Source: Candidatus Methylomicrobium oryzae (GTDB lineage: Bacteria; Pseudomonadota; Gammaproteobacteria; Methylococcales; Methylomonadaceae). From it: 64,000 nucleotides of DNA. Location: assembly GCF_016745425.1 (NCBI RefSeq), contig NZ_JAERVK010000017.1, positions 46,201 through 110,200 of the forward strand. Reading direction: 5' to 3'. Of the stretch, positions 38,174 through 46,585 are shown piece by piece. The position numbers and the translations under genes were made by a program. The notes under the pieces were generated by a model. It did no database searches. It was given only the letters and a program-made list of their open reading frames with translations, and was not told where the DNA came from. Every line of letters begins with the position of its first letter. The first letter of the stretch is position 1.

Positions 38174-41100
38174 ATGAAGGCTCGAACCTTGTTGACCAAG
38201 ATTTTAAAAGGATTGGCTATTGCTGCAAGCATCGTGCTTTTATATGCGCTGGCCGGCTTTTATGCGGTGCCTTATCTGGTTAAGTCCAAGGCGCCGACAA
38301 TGATCAAGGAGTTGACCGGCCGGGGGGCATCGATCGCGAAGGTCGAGCTGAATCCTTTTTCATTCCGGATGTCCGTTCAGGGTTTCGCGCTGCAGGAAAA
38401 GAACGGCCAGTTGTTTGCGGGTTTCGAACGCTTCGCCGCCAACCTCGAACTCTGGCGTTCTCTAAAGGAATCTGCGCTCACGATCGACGATGTGCAATTG
38501 CTCAAACCCTCCGTCCGTTTGGCCCGGTTTAAAAACGGCCAATTCAATTTCGCCGATTTATTGGCCGACAAAGAAGAACCCCAGCCCAAGAGCGAACGCG
38601 CTTTGTTTCCCGTACAGATCGGCCGTTTGGTGGTGGCGGACGGTAAATTGCTCTGGGAAGACGAGCAGTCCGGTAAACCGGTTAAAGAAGAAGTCGTGCC
38701 GATCGGCTTGACTGTGGAACAGTTTTCGCTGGCGCAGAATCAGCCTTTTTCTTTGCATTTAAAGATGGCGTTGAAGTCGGGCGGAACCCTGGACTGGCAA
38801 GGCGAAGCGGGCATTGAACCATTATTCTCGAAAGGCCGTCTCACGCTGGACCAGCTCAAGCTGCAGAATCTGACCGGAATTGCGTTGCCGCAGACGGTAA
38901 GCTTTACTCTGCAGGGCGATGAAGTGCTGGAGGCTGAATACCGTGTCAATTATTCGGCGGCGAAGGGACTGGCGCTCGAAATTCCGAAGAGCCGATTCGA
39001 ACTGAAAGATTTCGCCTATGCGTCTGCCGAAACACCGGGGCTGGCAGCCAAATCCTCCACTATTTCGCTGGAGGCCGGCTATAAAATCATTTATACCGGC
39101 CGGCAATGGCAGGTTGCGGCTGAAAAAGCGGAAGCCAAACTGCGTGATGTGGTCTTGACCGGTTTTGCGCCGGCAAAGGCTGCGTTGAAAATTCCCGAAA
39201 TCGTGATGGCTGCGGCATGCGATATCGGTAATGAGAAAAACGGTTTCAATGTGATCGTTCGGAATGGGCAAGCGGCGCTTCGCGGCAGTGAATTTTCCGA
39301 AAATCCCCAAGACCAGCCCTTGGTCAAAATAGGCAGCCTGGCCGGCGAGGGAATCGATTTGAACCTGCTCCAGCGCGCGGTTTCGATAAATACGATCAAA
39401 TCGGAAAATGCCGACATACAAGCCTGGCTGACTAGAGAAGGAAAACTCAATTATCTGGCCCTGCGGCCGGAGAACGGCAAGCCGGCAACCGCCGAAAAGC
39501 CGGTTCCCCCGCCTGAAAAACACATTCAGCCCTGGAAGATTGCGCTGAAGTCGGCCGCATTGACCGGTTTCGGCGTCAATTTCGAAGACAGGACAGGAAG
39601 CAAGCCGGTCGCGGTGCAAGTCAAGCCGATCGATTTGACGCTGCGCGATTTCACCAATGCCGAAGGCGCTAAATTGCCCGTGCAGTTGAGCGCCGGTTTC
39701 AACCAGCACGGACGCATCAAGCTGGACGGCGATGTCGTGATCAGTCCTTTCATCGCGAGCTTGAACGTAGCGGTCGCGGATATTGCGCTCGACAGATTCC
39801 AGGCCTATGTCGACCGGTTTGCCCGCCTCGATGTAATCGACGGCGGTTTTTTTGCGGAGGGCAAGCTGGACATCCAGTTCAGGGAGCAGCCCGACGTCAA
39901 ATTTCGGGGACTTGCAGGGGTAGAGGAATTGGTGACACGCGACCAGTTGCAGAATAAGGACTTCATCAAGTGGCGGAAGCTGACCCTGAACGGGATCGAT
40001 GCGGATCTATCGGCTAATCGCTATACCGCCAAGCGCCTGTTGATCGAGAAACCTTATGCGCGGGTCGTGATTAGAAAGAATAAGACGGTCAACGTGAATG
40101 AGGTGTTATCGACCGGGCATGACGGCAGCAAGTCTGCCGCGTCCGCAACGCCCAAGCAGCAGGATGCCGGGCGCAAGCCGTATTTCCGGCTTGACCAGGC
40201 GCTGGTGCATGACGGCTCGTCCGATTTCGCCGATCTTTCGTTGATTCTGCCTTTCGCTGCCGAAATCAAGGAATTGAACGGCGGCGCGTCAGGATTTTCT
40301 TCCGAAAAGAAATCCAATGTCAAAGTGTCGCTGAAAGGCAATGCTTACGATCTGGCGCCGGTCGACGTGCAAGGTGAGGTAAGCCCCTATCGCGGCGAAT
40401 ACGATGTGGAATTGAGCTTCCACGGCTTGCCGATGCCGCTGATCAGCCCTTACATGGTGCAGTTTGCCGGTTATAAAGTCGAAAAAGGCAAATTGAACCT
40501 GGATTTGAAGTACCGGGTCGAGAAGGGGGCCCTGACCGCGTCCAACAATATTTTGATCGATCAGTTCGAGCTTGGCGAAAAAGTCGAAAATCCCAATGCG
40601 GTGTCGTTGCCGCTGGATTTGGCGGTTGCTCTGCTGAAGGACAGCGATAACCGGATCAAGCTGGACGTGCCGATTACCGGCAGCCTGGAAGATCCGAAAT
40701 TCAGCATTCGGGCGCTCGTCGCCGATGCACTGGTGAATGCGCTGAAAAAGGTAATTGCCTCGCCGTTCAAAGCGGTTGCTTCGCTGTTTAAGGATGGGGA
40801 AAATCTGGATCATATCGACTTTAAAGCCGGCAAGGCCGAATTGGATCAGGCTCAACTGGCCAAACTCGACAATTTGGCGAAGGCGCTGAAAGAGCGGCCT
40901 GCGTTGAATCTCGAAATCAAGGGCGCCGCCTATGTGGAACAGGACTGGCCGGCCTTGAAGGACGCGGCGCTGTATGACCGGTTAAAGAGCTTGAAAGCGG
41001 CCGAGCTCGCGAAAAAAGGCAAAAAAGTCCGGGTAGAATATATCGAATTGTCTGACGACGAGTATAAGGATTATCTGGCGCAGATGTTCATCGAAAAATT

Positions 41101-41380
41101 TCCGTTGCTTGCGGAGCGTTCGTTGTTCGGCAAGCCGCGTCTGGTCGATGAGAAGGCCGGCGATTTTTACGAGGTGGCGAAACAAAAACTGTTCACGATC
41201 ATCAAGCCGGAAGTCGAGCGTTTGAAAGATTTGGCTGCGAAACGCGCCCAGGCTATCGCCAAACATGTCGTTCAACAGGGCGGTATTCCGCCCGAGCGGG
41301 TGTTCATTCTCGACACGGCGATCAATCCGGAACGGGAAGGGCAGGGAATCGTTACGCGGTTATCGTTGAAAGCGCATTGA
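38174..41380 (+). CDS. DUF748 / AsmA-like giant periplasmic protein
   Basis: The protein has 1068 residues. One N-terminal transmembrane helix (about 9-31) anchors a very long beta-rich periplasmic region. Its opening, GASIAKVELNPFSFRMSVQGFALQEKNG, is typical of the DUF748 members of the AsmA/YhdP-like clan. The C-terminal quarter contains IDFKAGKAELDQAQLAKLDNLAKAL, which resembles the start of an OmpA-type domain, and then a Lys-rich helical stretch. Members of this clan are thought to carry lipid between the membranes as long hydrophobic grooves; this is inferred from the fold, not shown here. It is a single gene with a terminator just upstream. Confidence 0.85.
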   Translation: MKARTLLTKILKGLAIAASIVLLYALAGFYAVPYLVKSKAPTMIKELTGRGASIAKVELNPFSFRMSVQGFALQEKNGQLFAGFERFAANLELWRSLKESALTIDDVQLLKPSVRLARFKNGQFNFADLLADKEEPQPKSERALFPVQIGRLVVADGKLLWEDEQSGKPVKEEVVPIGLTVEQFSLAQNQPFSLHLKMALKSGGTLDWQGEAGIEPLFSKGRLTLDQLKLQNLTGIALPQTVSFTLQGDEVLEAEYRVNYSAAKGLALEIPKSRFELKDFAYASAETPGLAAKSSTISLEAGYKIIYTGRQWQVAAEKAEAKLRDVVLTGFAPAKAALKIPEIVMAAACDIGNEKNGFNVIVRNGQAALRGSEFSENPQDQPLVKIGSLAGEGIDLNLLQRAVSINTIKSENADIQAWLTREGKLNYLALRPENGKPATAEKPVPPPEKHIQPWKIALKSAALTGFGVNFEDRTGSKPVAVQVKPIDLTLRDFTNAEGAKLPVQLSAGFNQHGRIKLDGDVVISPFIASLNVAVADIALDRFQAYVDRFARLDVIDGGFFAEGKLDIQFREQPDVKFRGLAGVEELVTRDQLQNKDFIKWRKLTLNGIDADLSANRYTAKRLLIEKPYARVVIRKNKTVNVNEVLSTGHDGSKSAASATPKQQDAGRKPYFRLDQALVHDGSSDFADLSLILPFAAEIKELNGGASGFSSEKKSNVKVSLKGNAYDLAPVDVQGEVSPYRGEYDVELSFHGLPMPLISPYMVQFAGYKVEKGKLNLDLKYRVEKGALTASNNILIDQFELGEKVENPNAVSLPLDLAVALLKDSDNRIKLDVPITGSLEDPKFSIRALVADALVNALKKVIASPFKAVASLFKDGENLDHIDFKAGKAELDQAQLAKLDNLAKALKERPALNLEIKGAAYVEQDWPALKDAALYDRLKSLKAAELAKKGKKVRVEYIELSDDEYKDYLAQMFIEKFPLLAERSLFGKPRLVDEKAGDFYEVAKQKLFTIIKPEVERLKDLAAKRAQAIAKHVVQQGGIPPERVFILDTAINPEREGQGIVTRLSLKAH

Positions 41381-41389
41381 TCGGTTTGG

Positions 41390-41411
41390 TGTAGGGTACG
41401 CTGAGCGTACC
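41390..41411. repeat. Short repeat downstream of nirJ (GTAGGGTACGCT family)
   Basis: A 22-bp unit beginning TGTAGGGTACGCTGAGCG differs by one base from each arm of the inverted repeat at 42594-42669 on the other side of nirJ. Confidence 0.7.
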
Positions 41412-41429
41412 GGGCCTCTGATTCTCCGA

Positions 41430-42575
41430 TTATACCGGGGCCGCAATTTCCGCATCGGTCAAATAGCAACCCGGATCTTCGGCCCAGAAGTTGCCGGTGG
41501 TCTGCGCGGCGCGGACGCGGGTATTGCCGTTGCAGATCGCCTGATAATGGCAGGTGGCGCAACGGCCTTCGAGCGGGCGCGGCGACCGCTTCAGGCCGTC
41601 CATCAACGGATCGCTGCGATCCATCCAGATTTCCGAAAACGGGCGCTGTCTGACATTGCCCAAGGCGTAATGCCACCAGAACGTATCCGGATGCACAGTG
41701 CCGAGATTGTCGATGTTCGCGACGTTGACGCCGGAGGCATTGCCGCCCCATTGTTCGAGCCTGGCACGGATGTGTTCGGCTTGTTCCGGAAAACGCTGTC
41801 TGACCCAATGCAGGAAGTACACCCCATCGGCGTCGTTGTTGCCGGTCACGAACTCGCGCTCCTTGCCTTCCTTCAACCACCGGTAGCAGGTGTCGAACAA
41901 GAGGTCCATCGCCTCGCGCGTCATCCGGTAATGCGCATCGTCCTTACGGTTGCGGTTGCCGCGGCCGCCGTAATTCAGGTGCGACAGATAGAACTTGTCG
42001 ATGCCGTAATCATCCATCAATTGCAACAAGGCCGGAAAATCCTGTGCGTTGTCCCGGGTCAGCGTAAAGCGGATCCCGACCTTGATACCTTTGCTCAGGC
42101 ATAATTCAACGCCATGCAGCGCTTCGTCGAACGAACCGGACATGCGGCGAAAGTTGTCGTGCGTTTCCTGAATCCCGTCCAGGCTGACGCCGATGTACTG
42201 GTAATCGATGTCGGCGATCTCGTCGATGTTCCGTTCCGAAATCCGGGTACCGTTGCTGGACAGGGCGACATAAAAACCCATCGCTTTCGCGCGCCGGGAA
42301 ATGTCGAAAATATCGGGGCGCAGCAGCGGCTCGCCGCCGGACAGGATCAGTACTGGGACTTTGAACCCTTTCAAATCGTCCATGACGGTGTAGACTTCCT
42401 GCGTGCTCAGCTCTCCCGGAAAATCGACATCGGCCGAGGTCGTGTAACAATGCTTGCAGGCCAGGTTGCAGCGGCGGATCAAATTCCAGATGACGACCGG
42501 CGCGGCCGGTTTACGGGCGGGTTTCAAGGGCTGGGGATCCAGCAGTTCCCGCATGAAATGGCTTAATCTGAACAT
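41430..42575 (-). CDS. nirJ: Heme d1 biosynthesis radical SAM protein NirJ
   Basis: The protein has 381 residues from the ATG at 42575; a TTG at 42587 would add four residues. Neither start has a good Shine-Dalgarno. The radical SAM CXXXCXXC motif is CNLACKHC (36-43), followed by GGEPLLRPDI and SLDGIQETHDNFR. The C-terminal SPASM-like region contains cysteines for a second Fe-S cluster (CATCHYQAIC). It removes propionate side chains during heme d1 formation. It follows nirFDLGH on the same strand but is set off by an inverted repeat. PqqE/AhbC-type radical SAM enzymes are related, but the neighbours settle the assignment. Confidence 0.93.
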   Translation of the reverse strand: MFRLSHFMRELLDPQPLKPARKPAAPVVIWNLIRRCNLACKHCYTTSADVDFPGELSTQEVYTVMDDLKGFKVPVLILSGGEPLLRPDIFDISRRAKAMGFYVALSSNGTRISERNIDEIADIDYQYIGVSLDGIQETHDNFRRMSGSFDEALHGVELCLSKGIKVGIRFTLTRDNAQDFPALLQLMDDYGIDKFYLSHLNYGGRGNRNRKDDAHYRMTREAMDLLFDTCYRWLKEGKEREFVTGNNDADGVYFLHWVRQRFPEQAEHIRARLEQWGGNASGVNVANIDNLGTVHPDTFWWHYALGNVRQRPFSEIWMDRSDPLMDGLKRSPRPLEGRCATCHYQAICNGNTRVRAAQTTGNFWAEDPGCYLTDAEIAAPV

Positions 42576-42593
42576 GGAGGTTATCAATTAAAA

Positions 42594-42669
42594 TGTAGGG
42601 TACGCTGCGCGTACCATTTTGGCGTTATTCCGCCGGGGTAGGCTTAAGGTACGCGCAGCGTACCCTACA
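42594..42669. repeat. Perfect 22-bp inverted repeat between nirH and nirJ
   Basis: The arms at 42594-42615 and 42648-42669 are perfect reverse complements (TGTAGGGTACGCTGCGCG.. with ..CGCGCAGCGTACCCTACA), 32 bp apart. They belong to the same family as the single unit at 41390-41411. Folding could pause or stop transcripts entering nirJ. Confidence 0.85.
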
Positions 42670-42684
42670 CCGTGACCTCATTTA

Positions 42685-43164
42685 TTACCGGCTGCGAAAT
42701 CCGGTCTTTTTCAAAATCCGGGTACTGTAGAGTACCTCCGAGCCCAGATTGTCGTCGCCCAGAATCTCCGCAATTTGTTCGATCTGCCGGTCGACGGCTT
42801 CCTGGCTCTTGCCGTGTACCATCGCGAACAGGTTGTAAGGCCATAACGGCAAATGTCGGGGACGATGATAACAATGGCTGACGAAATCGAGCCGGCCGAT
42901 TTTTTGTCCAAGCGCATCGATTTTTTCCTCCGGCACATTCCAGACCGTCATGCCGTTGAACCGGTAGCCCAACTTGTAATGATTCGGCACCGCGCCGATC
43001 CTGCGGATCACGCTGAATTCCTGTAGCCGGCGCATCCGTTCGATCACTTCCACGGCGGATAATTCCAGTTGCTCCGCAACGGCGTGGTAGGGCCGCGCTG
43101 TCAACGGCAGGCCGGCCTGCGTGGCACGCATTATTTTCAGGTCGGTTTCATCCAGGTTCGGCAT
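42685..43164 (-). CDS. nirH: Siroheme decarboxylase subunit NirH
   Basis: The protein has 159 residues. It is AsnC/Lrp-like, with an N-terminal helix-turn-helix (about 1-55) and a C-terminal alpha-beta domain containing YRFNGMTVWNVPEEKID, FVSHCYHRPRHLPLWPYNLFAMVHG. Like its siblings it is a biosynthetic enzyme subunit, not a regulator: NirDLGH decarboxylates siroheme to 12,18-didecarboxysiroheme. The start at 43164 is chosen because its ATG overlaps the TGA of nirG (TGATG). The L/H-type sequence CY.R....WPYNL is shared with NirL. Confidence 0.88.
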   Translation of the reverse strand: MPNLDETDLKIMRATQAGLPLTARPYHAVAEQLELSAVEVIERMRRLQEFSVIRRIGAVPNHYKLGYRFNGMTVWNVPEEKIDALGQKIGRLDFVSHCYHRPRHLPLWPYNLFAMVHGKSQEAVDRQIEQIAEILGDDNLGSEVLYSTRILKKTGFRSR

Positions 43165-43607
43165 CAGGCTTCCAGTTTCAGGCCGACGAAATATTCGGTG
43201 ATTTTCGGCATGTCGTACACGGTCAGGCCCGTCCGGCGTTCGATCTCGTCCAGGGCATCCCGCAATTGTTGGGGGGTTTCGGTCGCGAGCACAAACCACA
43301 TGTTCAGCGTGTGGCGACGGGCATAATTATGCGCGACTTCCTGGAATCCGTTCACGATTTCGGCGACCTCTTCGAAGCGTTCTTCAGGCACCTGCATTGC
43401 AGCCAGCGTCAAGGCGCCGCCCATCGCTTCGGCGTCGTACAAGGGGCCGAAGCGGGATAAGGTTTGTTCTTGTAACAGTTTTCCGAGGCGTTCAAGCAGT
43501 TCCTGTTCGCTGAGCCCCAAAGCCTGCGCAGCTTCCAGGTAAGGCCTTTCCGAGATCGGAAACCCGGCCTGCAGCGCATTGATGATGCGGCGGTCTATCT
43601 CATCCAT
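43164..43607 (-). CDS. nirG: Siroheme decarboxylase subunit NirG
   Basis: The protein has 147 residues and is AsnC/Lrp-like. An HTH half (IDRRIINALQAGFPISERPYLEAAQALGLSEQEL) is followed by a D/G-type C-terminal domain with ALTLAAMQVPEERFEEVAEIVNGFQEVAHNYARRHTLNMWFVLA. The His of HNYxR is a predicted siroheme-binding residue. It overlaps nirL by 8 bp and nirH by 1 bp. It works with NirD, NirL and NirH in heme d1 synthesis. Confidence 0.88.
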   Translation of the reverse strand: MDEIDRRIINALQAGFPISERPYLEAAQALGLSEQELLERLGKLLQEQTLSRFGPLYDAEAMGGALTLAAMQVPEERFEEVAEIVNGFQEVAHNYARRHTLNMWFVLATETPQQLRDALDEIERRTGLTVYDMPKITEYFVGLKLEA

Positions 43608-44109
43608 GCGCTAACTCGGCCGGAGCGGCGGGTTCCGGTGTTCGGTAGACGGCGCCGCGCTGTTTGAAGCAGCGCCGGCTGAAAAGGATTTGCCGGTCGA
43701 ACCGGTCCAGATTGCAGTCCGTGCCGAGCTGTTCGAGCTGCTTGAGTACGGTATCGCGGTTCTTGCCGTGAATCATGCAATACAGGTTGTAAGGCCATTC
43801 CGGCGTACGCGGGCGCTGGTAGCAGAGCGTTACAAAAGATGCCTGGCTGATGCGGCTGCCGATCTCTTTGACGAACGCGTCCGGAATATTCCAGACGATC
43901 ATCGCATTGGCCCGGTAACCCAATTGGCGATGCTTGACGATCACCCCGAGCCGCTTGATCAGGCCGATCCGTTTCAGAACGGTCAGCCGCGCGATCACTT
44001 CGGTTTCGGCCATGCCGAGCGCAAGGCCGATGTCGTGGTAAGGCCGCGGGCTGATCGGCAGGCCCAGCTGGATTGCGGCCAGCAGTTCAAAATCGCGCGT
44101 ATCAAGCAT
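43600..44109 (-). CDS. nirL: Siroheme decarboxylase subunit NirL
   Basis: The protein has 169 residues and is AsnC/Lrp-like. The HTH region is FELLAAIQLGLPISPRPYHDIGLALGMAETEV; the L/H-type C-terminal domain has YRANAMIVWNIPDAFVKEIG and FVTLCYQRPRTPEWPYNLYCMIHG. It overlaps nirD and nirG by 8 bp each, indicating strong translational coupling. The order D-L-G-H is that of Pseudomonas nir operons. Which paralog is called L or H rests on order and sequence class. Confidence 0.85.
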   Translation of the reverse strand: MLDTRDFELLAAIQLGLPISPRPYHDIGLALGMAETEVIARLTVLKRIGLIKRLGVIVKHRQLGYRANAMIVWNIPDAFVKEIGSRISQASFVTLCYQRPRTPEWPYNLYCMIHGKNRDTVLKQLEQLGTDCNLDRFDRQILFSRRCFKQRGAVYRTPEPAAPAELAHG

Positions 44110-44560
44110 GGCTCAGATCCAGGCGGAATCCCAAATCGATGAAAAAATCGTTGACCAACGGCAGACGCTGGGTCAGGTAACCGGTTTCCCGTTCGATCGA
44201 GTCGAGCACCCGGGCCAGATGGTCCGTCGTGGAAGCGACCGCGACGAACCAGAGATTGAAACGGTGTTCGCGTTCGTAGTTGTGATTGACTTCGGGAAAA
44301 CGGCTGACGATATCGGCGATCCGTTGCAATTCCGGTTCCGGGACCGCCATCGCGACCAGCATGCTGGCGCCGATCTGGTTCGGGGGAATGACCGGGCCGA
44401 CACGGCTGATCAACCGGTTGTCGCGCAATTCGGCGAGCGCGGACAGTACCTCGTCTTCGCTGACGCCGAGCCTGTTCGCAATTTCGAGATACGGGCGTTC
44501 GACCAGCGGAAAATCGCGTTGAAAATCGTTCAATAGTTGTTTATGCAGATCGGTCAGCAT
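44102..44560 (-). CDS. nirD: Siroheme decarboxylase subunit NirD
   Basis: The protein has 152 residues and is AsnC/Lrp-like. The HTH half is LHKQLLNDFQRDFPLVERPYLEIANRLGVSEDEV; the D/G-type domain has GASMLVAMAVPEPELQRIADIVSRFPEVNHNYEREHRFNLWFVA. The C-terminus NDFFIDLGFRLDL is typical of NirD. It starts two bases after nirF ends and overlaps nirL. Confidence 0.87.
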   Translation of the reverse strand: MLTDLHKQLLNDFQRDFPLVERPYLEIANRLGVSEDEVLSALAELRDNRLISRVGPVIPPNQIGASMLVAMAVPEPELQRIADIVSRFPEVNHNYEREHRFNLWFVAVASTTDHLARVLDSIERETGYLTQRLPLVNDFFIDLGFRLDLSHA

Positions 44561-44562
44561 GG

Positions 44563-45735
44563 CTATAAGCCGATTCTATGGGCGCGCCCAGTGAAAAATA
44601 TTCCGTTCGGTTTTTGTGCCGGGAGGCGCGAAACCTCTTCCAGCGTGGCGGTATCGTAAACAACCACCTGATTGTCGTCGCGCAGCGCGACCCAGACCTG
44701 TTCGCCGCGCGGCGTGAATTCCATGTGCAGTACGCCTTTTCCCGGCGTCAGCAGTTTCGTCAATGACATGTCTTTGGTATCGATTACCAGCAGTTGATTG
44801 TTATCCGGAAAGGCGAAATTAACCCAGACCTGCCGCGCATCGGGCCTCGCCATCACGAACACCGGCTGGCCCGGTACCGGAATGGCCTTGACCAGCTGCC
44901 AGGATTTTTTATCGATCACCAGCACTTCATGCCGGCCGATCGCGGGCGCGAGCAAATAATCGCCGGCGACCGCCCAGCCTTCGAGGTGAGGCATCTTGTA
45001 GACCGGCAGTTTTTCGTCGTGCTTGCCGTAATCGGGCAGAATGCGTTTGACGCCCTGCTCCGGCTGCCATAAATCGAGCAACGCCAGGCCGGGCTCGCCG
45101 AACAGGCCCGCAATATAATAGTGTCCATCCGGTGCCATCAGCGCATCGTAGGGTTCCTTGCCGATGTTCGGATATTTTTGGATCACCGGTTTTTGCGGAT
45201 TTTTGACATCTACGGTCCAGATTTCGCCCGCATCCCACAGGCTGAACACGAAGCGCTGTCCGGGCGCATCGGTCAGCCCGACCACCTTCGACAGCTTGCC
45301 GTCTGCGTAGCGCGCGGGAATGTCGGCGACCGGTTCCAATGTGTCGGCCGAGAATATCTTTACGCCGCCCGGCGTGTAGTTCGACACCGCGATCAGCTTG
45401 CCGTCCTGGGAGATCGCGCCGCCGATGCTGTTGCCGGCCTGCACGATGCGCTTTTCGACCTTGTCCTGAAGCAGGTCGATCTTGCTCAGGCCGCCGTCGC
45501 GCCCGAAAACGTAGGCATAGCGCTGATCGCGCGAAAATACCACCGAAGCATGCGACAGGTCGCCGAGGCCTTCGACTTTGGCAAGCGTTTTATGCCGAGT
45601 CGTATTGACGATGATTGCGCTGCCGCTTTCGCGTTCGATCACGACGCCGAGGTCGCCGGTGGCGCGGAGTTCGGCGAAGGAGGCCGGTGAAAAAAGGCAA
45701 GTGAGTATAAGCAAGCACAGTGTCGTTTCTGTCAT
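44563..45735 (-). CDS. nirF: Heme d1 biosynthesis protein NirF
   Basis: The protein has 390 residues from the ATG at 45735, which has AGGGGA upstream and a clear signal peptide (MTETTLCLLILTCLFSPASFA). A longer in-frame start at 45789 lacks a ribosome site and buries the signal. The rest is an eight-bladed propeller resembling the d1 domain of cd1 nitrite reductase, with the NirF C-terminal signature FFTGRAHRIGL. In known systems NirF is periplasmic and acts late in heme d1 assembly as a dehydrogenase. It leads the nirFDLGH gene string and is preceded by a repeat that separates it from the cytochrome genes. Confidence 0.92.
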   Translation of the reverse strand: MTETTLCLLILTCLFSPASFAELRATGDLGVVIERESGSAIIVNTTRHKTLAKVEGLGDLSHASVVFSRDQRYAYVFGRDGGLSKIDLLQDKVEKRIVQAGNSIGGAISQDGKLIAVSNYTPGGVKIFSADTLEPVADIPARYADGKLSKVVGLTDAPGQRFVFSLWDAGEIWTVDVKNPQKPVIQKYPNIGKEPYDALMAPDGHYYIAGLFGEPGLALLDLWQPEQGVKRILPDYGKHDEKLPVYKMPHLEGWAVAGDYLLAPAIGRHEVLVIDKKSWQLVKAIPVPGQPVFVMARPDARQVWVNFAFPDNNQLLVIDTKDMSLTKLLTPGKGVLHMEFTPRGEQVWVALRDDNQVVVYDTATLEEVSRLPAQKPNGIFFTGRAHRIGL

Positions 45736-45863
45736 TAAGCGTCCCCTGAAGGGAATTAATAAGCATGACAAAGAAACAATTTTTTTCATGAGCAGATCAA
45801 TAAATAATTAAATTGGCCGATAAACCATTTTTGTAGGATAGGTACGGCTACATAGATGCAGAG

Positions 45864-45959
45864 CGTAGGATGGGTAGAGGCGCCAGCCGAAACCCATCGC
45901 AGAAGGACTCATAATGGGTTTCGATCGATGGGTTTCGCTGCGCTCTACCCATCCTACAC
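45864..45959. repeat. Inverted repeat within the nir operon (TAGGATGGGTAGAG family)
   Basis: The left arm at 45864-45900 (GTAGGATGGGTAGAG...AACCCATCG) and the right arm at 45922-45958 (CGATGGGTTTCGC...CTACCCATCCTAC) pair imperfectly around a 21-bp centre. This type of repeat is dispersed between genes in many gammaproteobacteria. It fills the gap between nirC and nirF. Confidence 0.8.
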
Positions 45960-45962
45960 AGC

Positions 45963-46271
45963 TTAATTTGGTTTTGTCCGTAATATTCCAATTAGCCATA
46001 GGGCTTCGTCCCGATTCATGAACGGCTGCCAAGGCGGCATCGCGGTGCCTGGGCGCCCGTTCAAAATCGTATCGGCCAGAAAGTCGTCCGATTTGCCGGC
46101 CAGCGTTTCCGGCAAGAGCGCAGGCCCCATGCCGCCTTTTAAAGTCAGGCCGTGGCACGCCCCGCAATCCTGTTTCAACAGGTCGCGGAGCGCCTGCTGC
46201 CGTTCGGCGGAAATTTCGCCGCCGGCTGCCGGCAAGGCGACCAGCAGCAGCGGCAGCAGTTTTCCGGTCAT
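45963..46271 (-). CDS. nirC: NirC-like monoheme cytochrome c
   Basis: The protein has 102 residues with a short signal peptide (to about residue 17). It has a single heme motif CGACH near residue 36, GMGPALLPETLAGKSDDFLADTILNGRPGTAMPPW with the axial Met, and a C-terminal helix WLIGILR. NirC in denitrifiers passes electrons to the cd1 enzyme or takes part in heme d1 maturation. Its start overlaps the previous cytochrome gene by 4 bp. A stem-loop repeat follows before nirF. Confidence 0.85.
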   Translation of the reverse strand: MTGKLLPLLLVALPAAGGEISAERQQALRDLLKQDCGACHGLTLKGGMGPALLPETLAGKSDDFLADTILNGRPGTAMPPWQPFMNRDEALWLIGILRTKPN

Positions 46272-46585
46272 GGATTTATTGCTTGTTGGGCATAATAAGC
46301 CGCAACATCCGCGATATCGTCGTCGGACAGCGATCCTGCGATCGCGTTCATGATGTCCGATTTACGGGTCTTGTCGCGGTATTCCTTTAACGCTTTCTGC
46401 AAATATTCCACGTCCCGTCCGGCCAGCGGCGGAAACGGCGCGTCCGCCGACGGTGTTCGGACGCCATGGCAATGCGAGCAGACTTGAGCCGCTTGCGTCT
46501 GGCCCGCGTAAATGCTTGCCGCATCCGCCGATGTTGCAGCCAAAATTCCCGCCATCAACGCGCCGGAGATGAACAGTACTTTCAT
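46268..46585 (-). CDS. Monoheme cytochrome c (c553/NirM-like)
   Basis: The protein has 105 residues with a signal peptide to about residue 22. The heme motif is CSHCH near residue 36; the axial-ligand region PFPPLAGRDVEYLQKALKEYRDKTRKSDIMNAIA contains the Met ligand; the C-terminal helix is DIADVAAYYAQQ. It overlaps both neighbours by 4 bp, so it is a tightly coupled member of the operon. It probably shuttles electrons to the cd1-type protein in the periplasm. The sequence class is closer to cytochrome c553 / c4 monomers than to Pseudomonas c551. Confidence 0.85.
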   Translation of the reverse strand: MKVLFISGALMAGILAATSADAASIYAGQTQAAQVCSHCHGVRTPSADAPFPPLAGRDVEYLQKALKEYRDKTRKSDIMNAIAGSLSDDDIADVAAYYAQQAINP

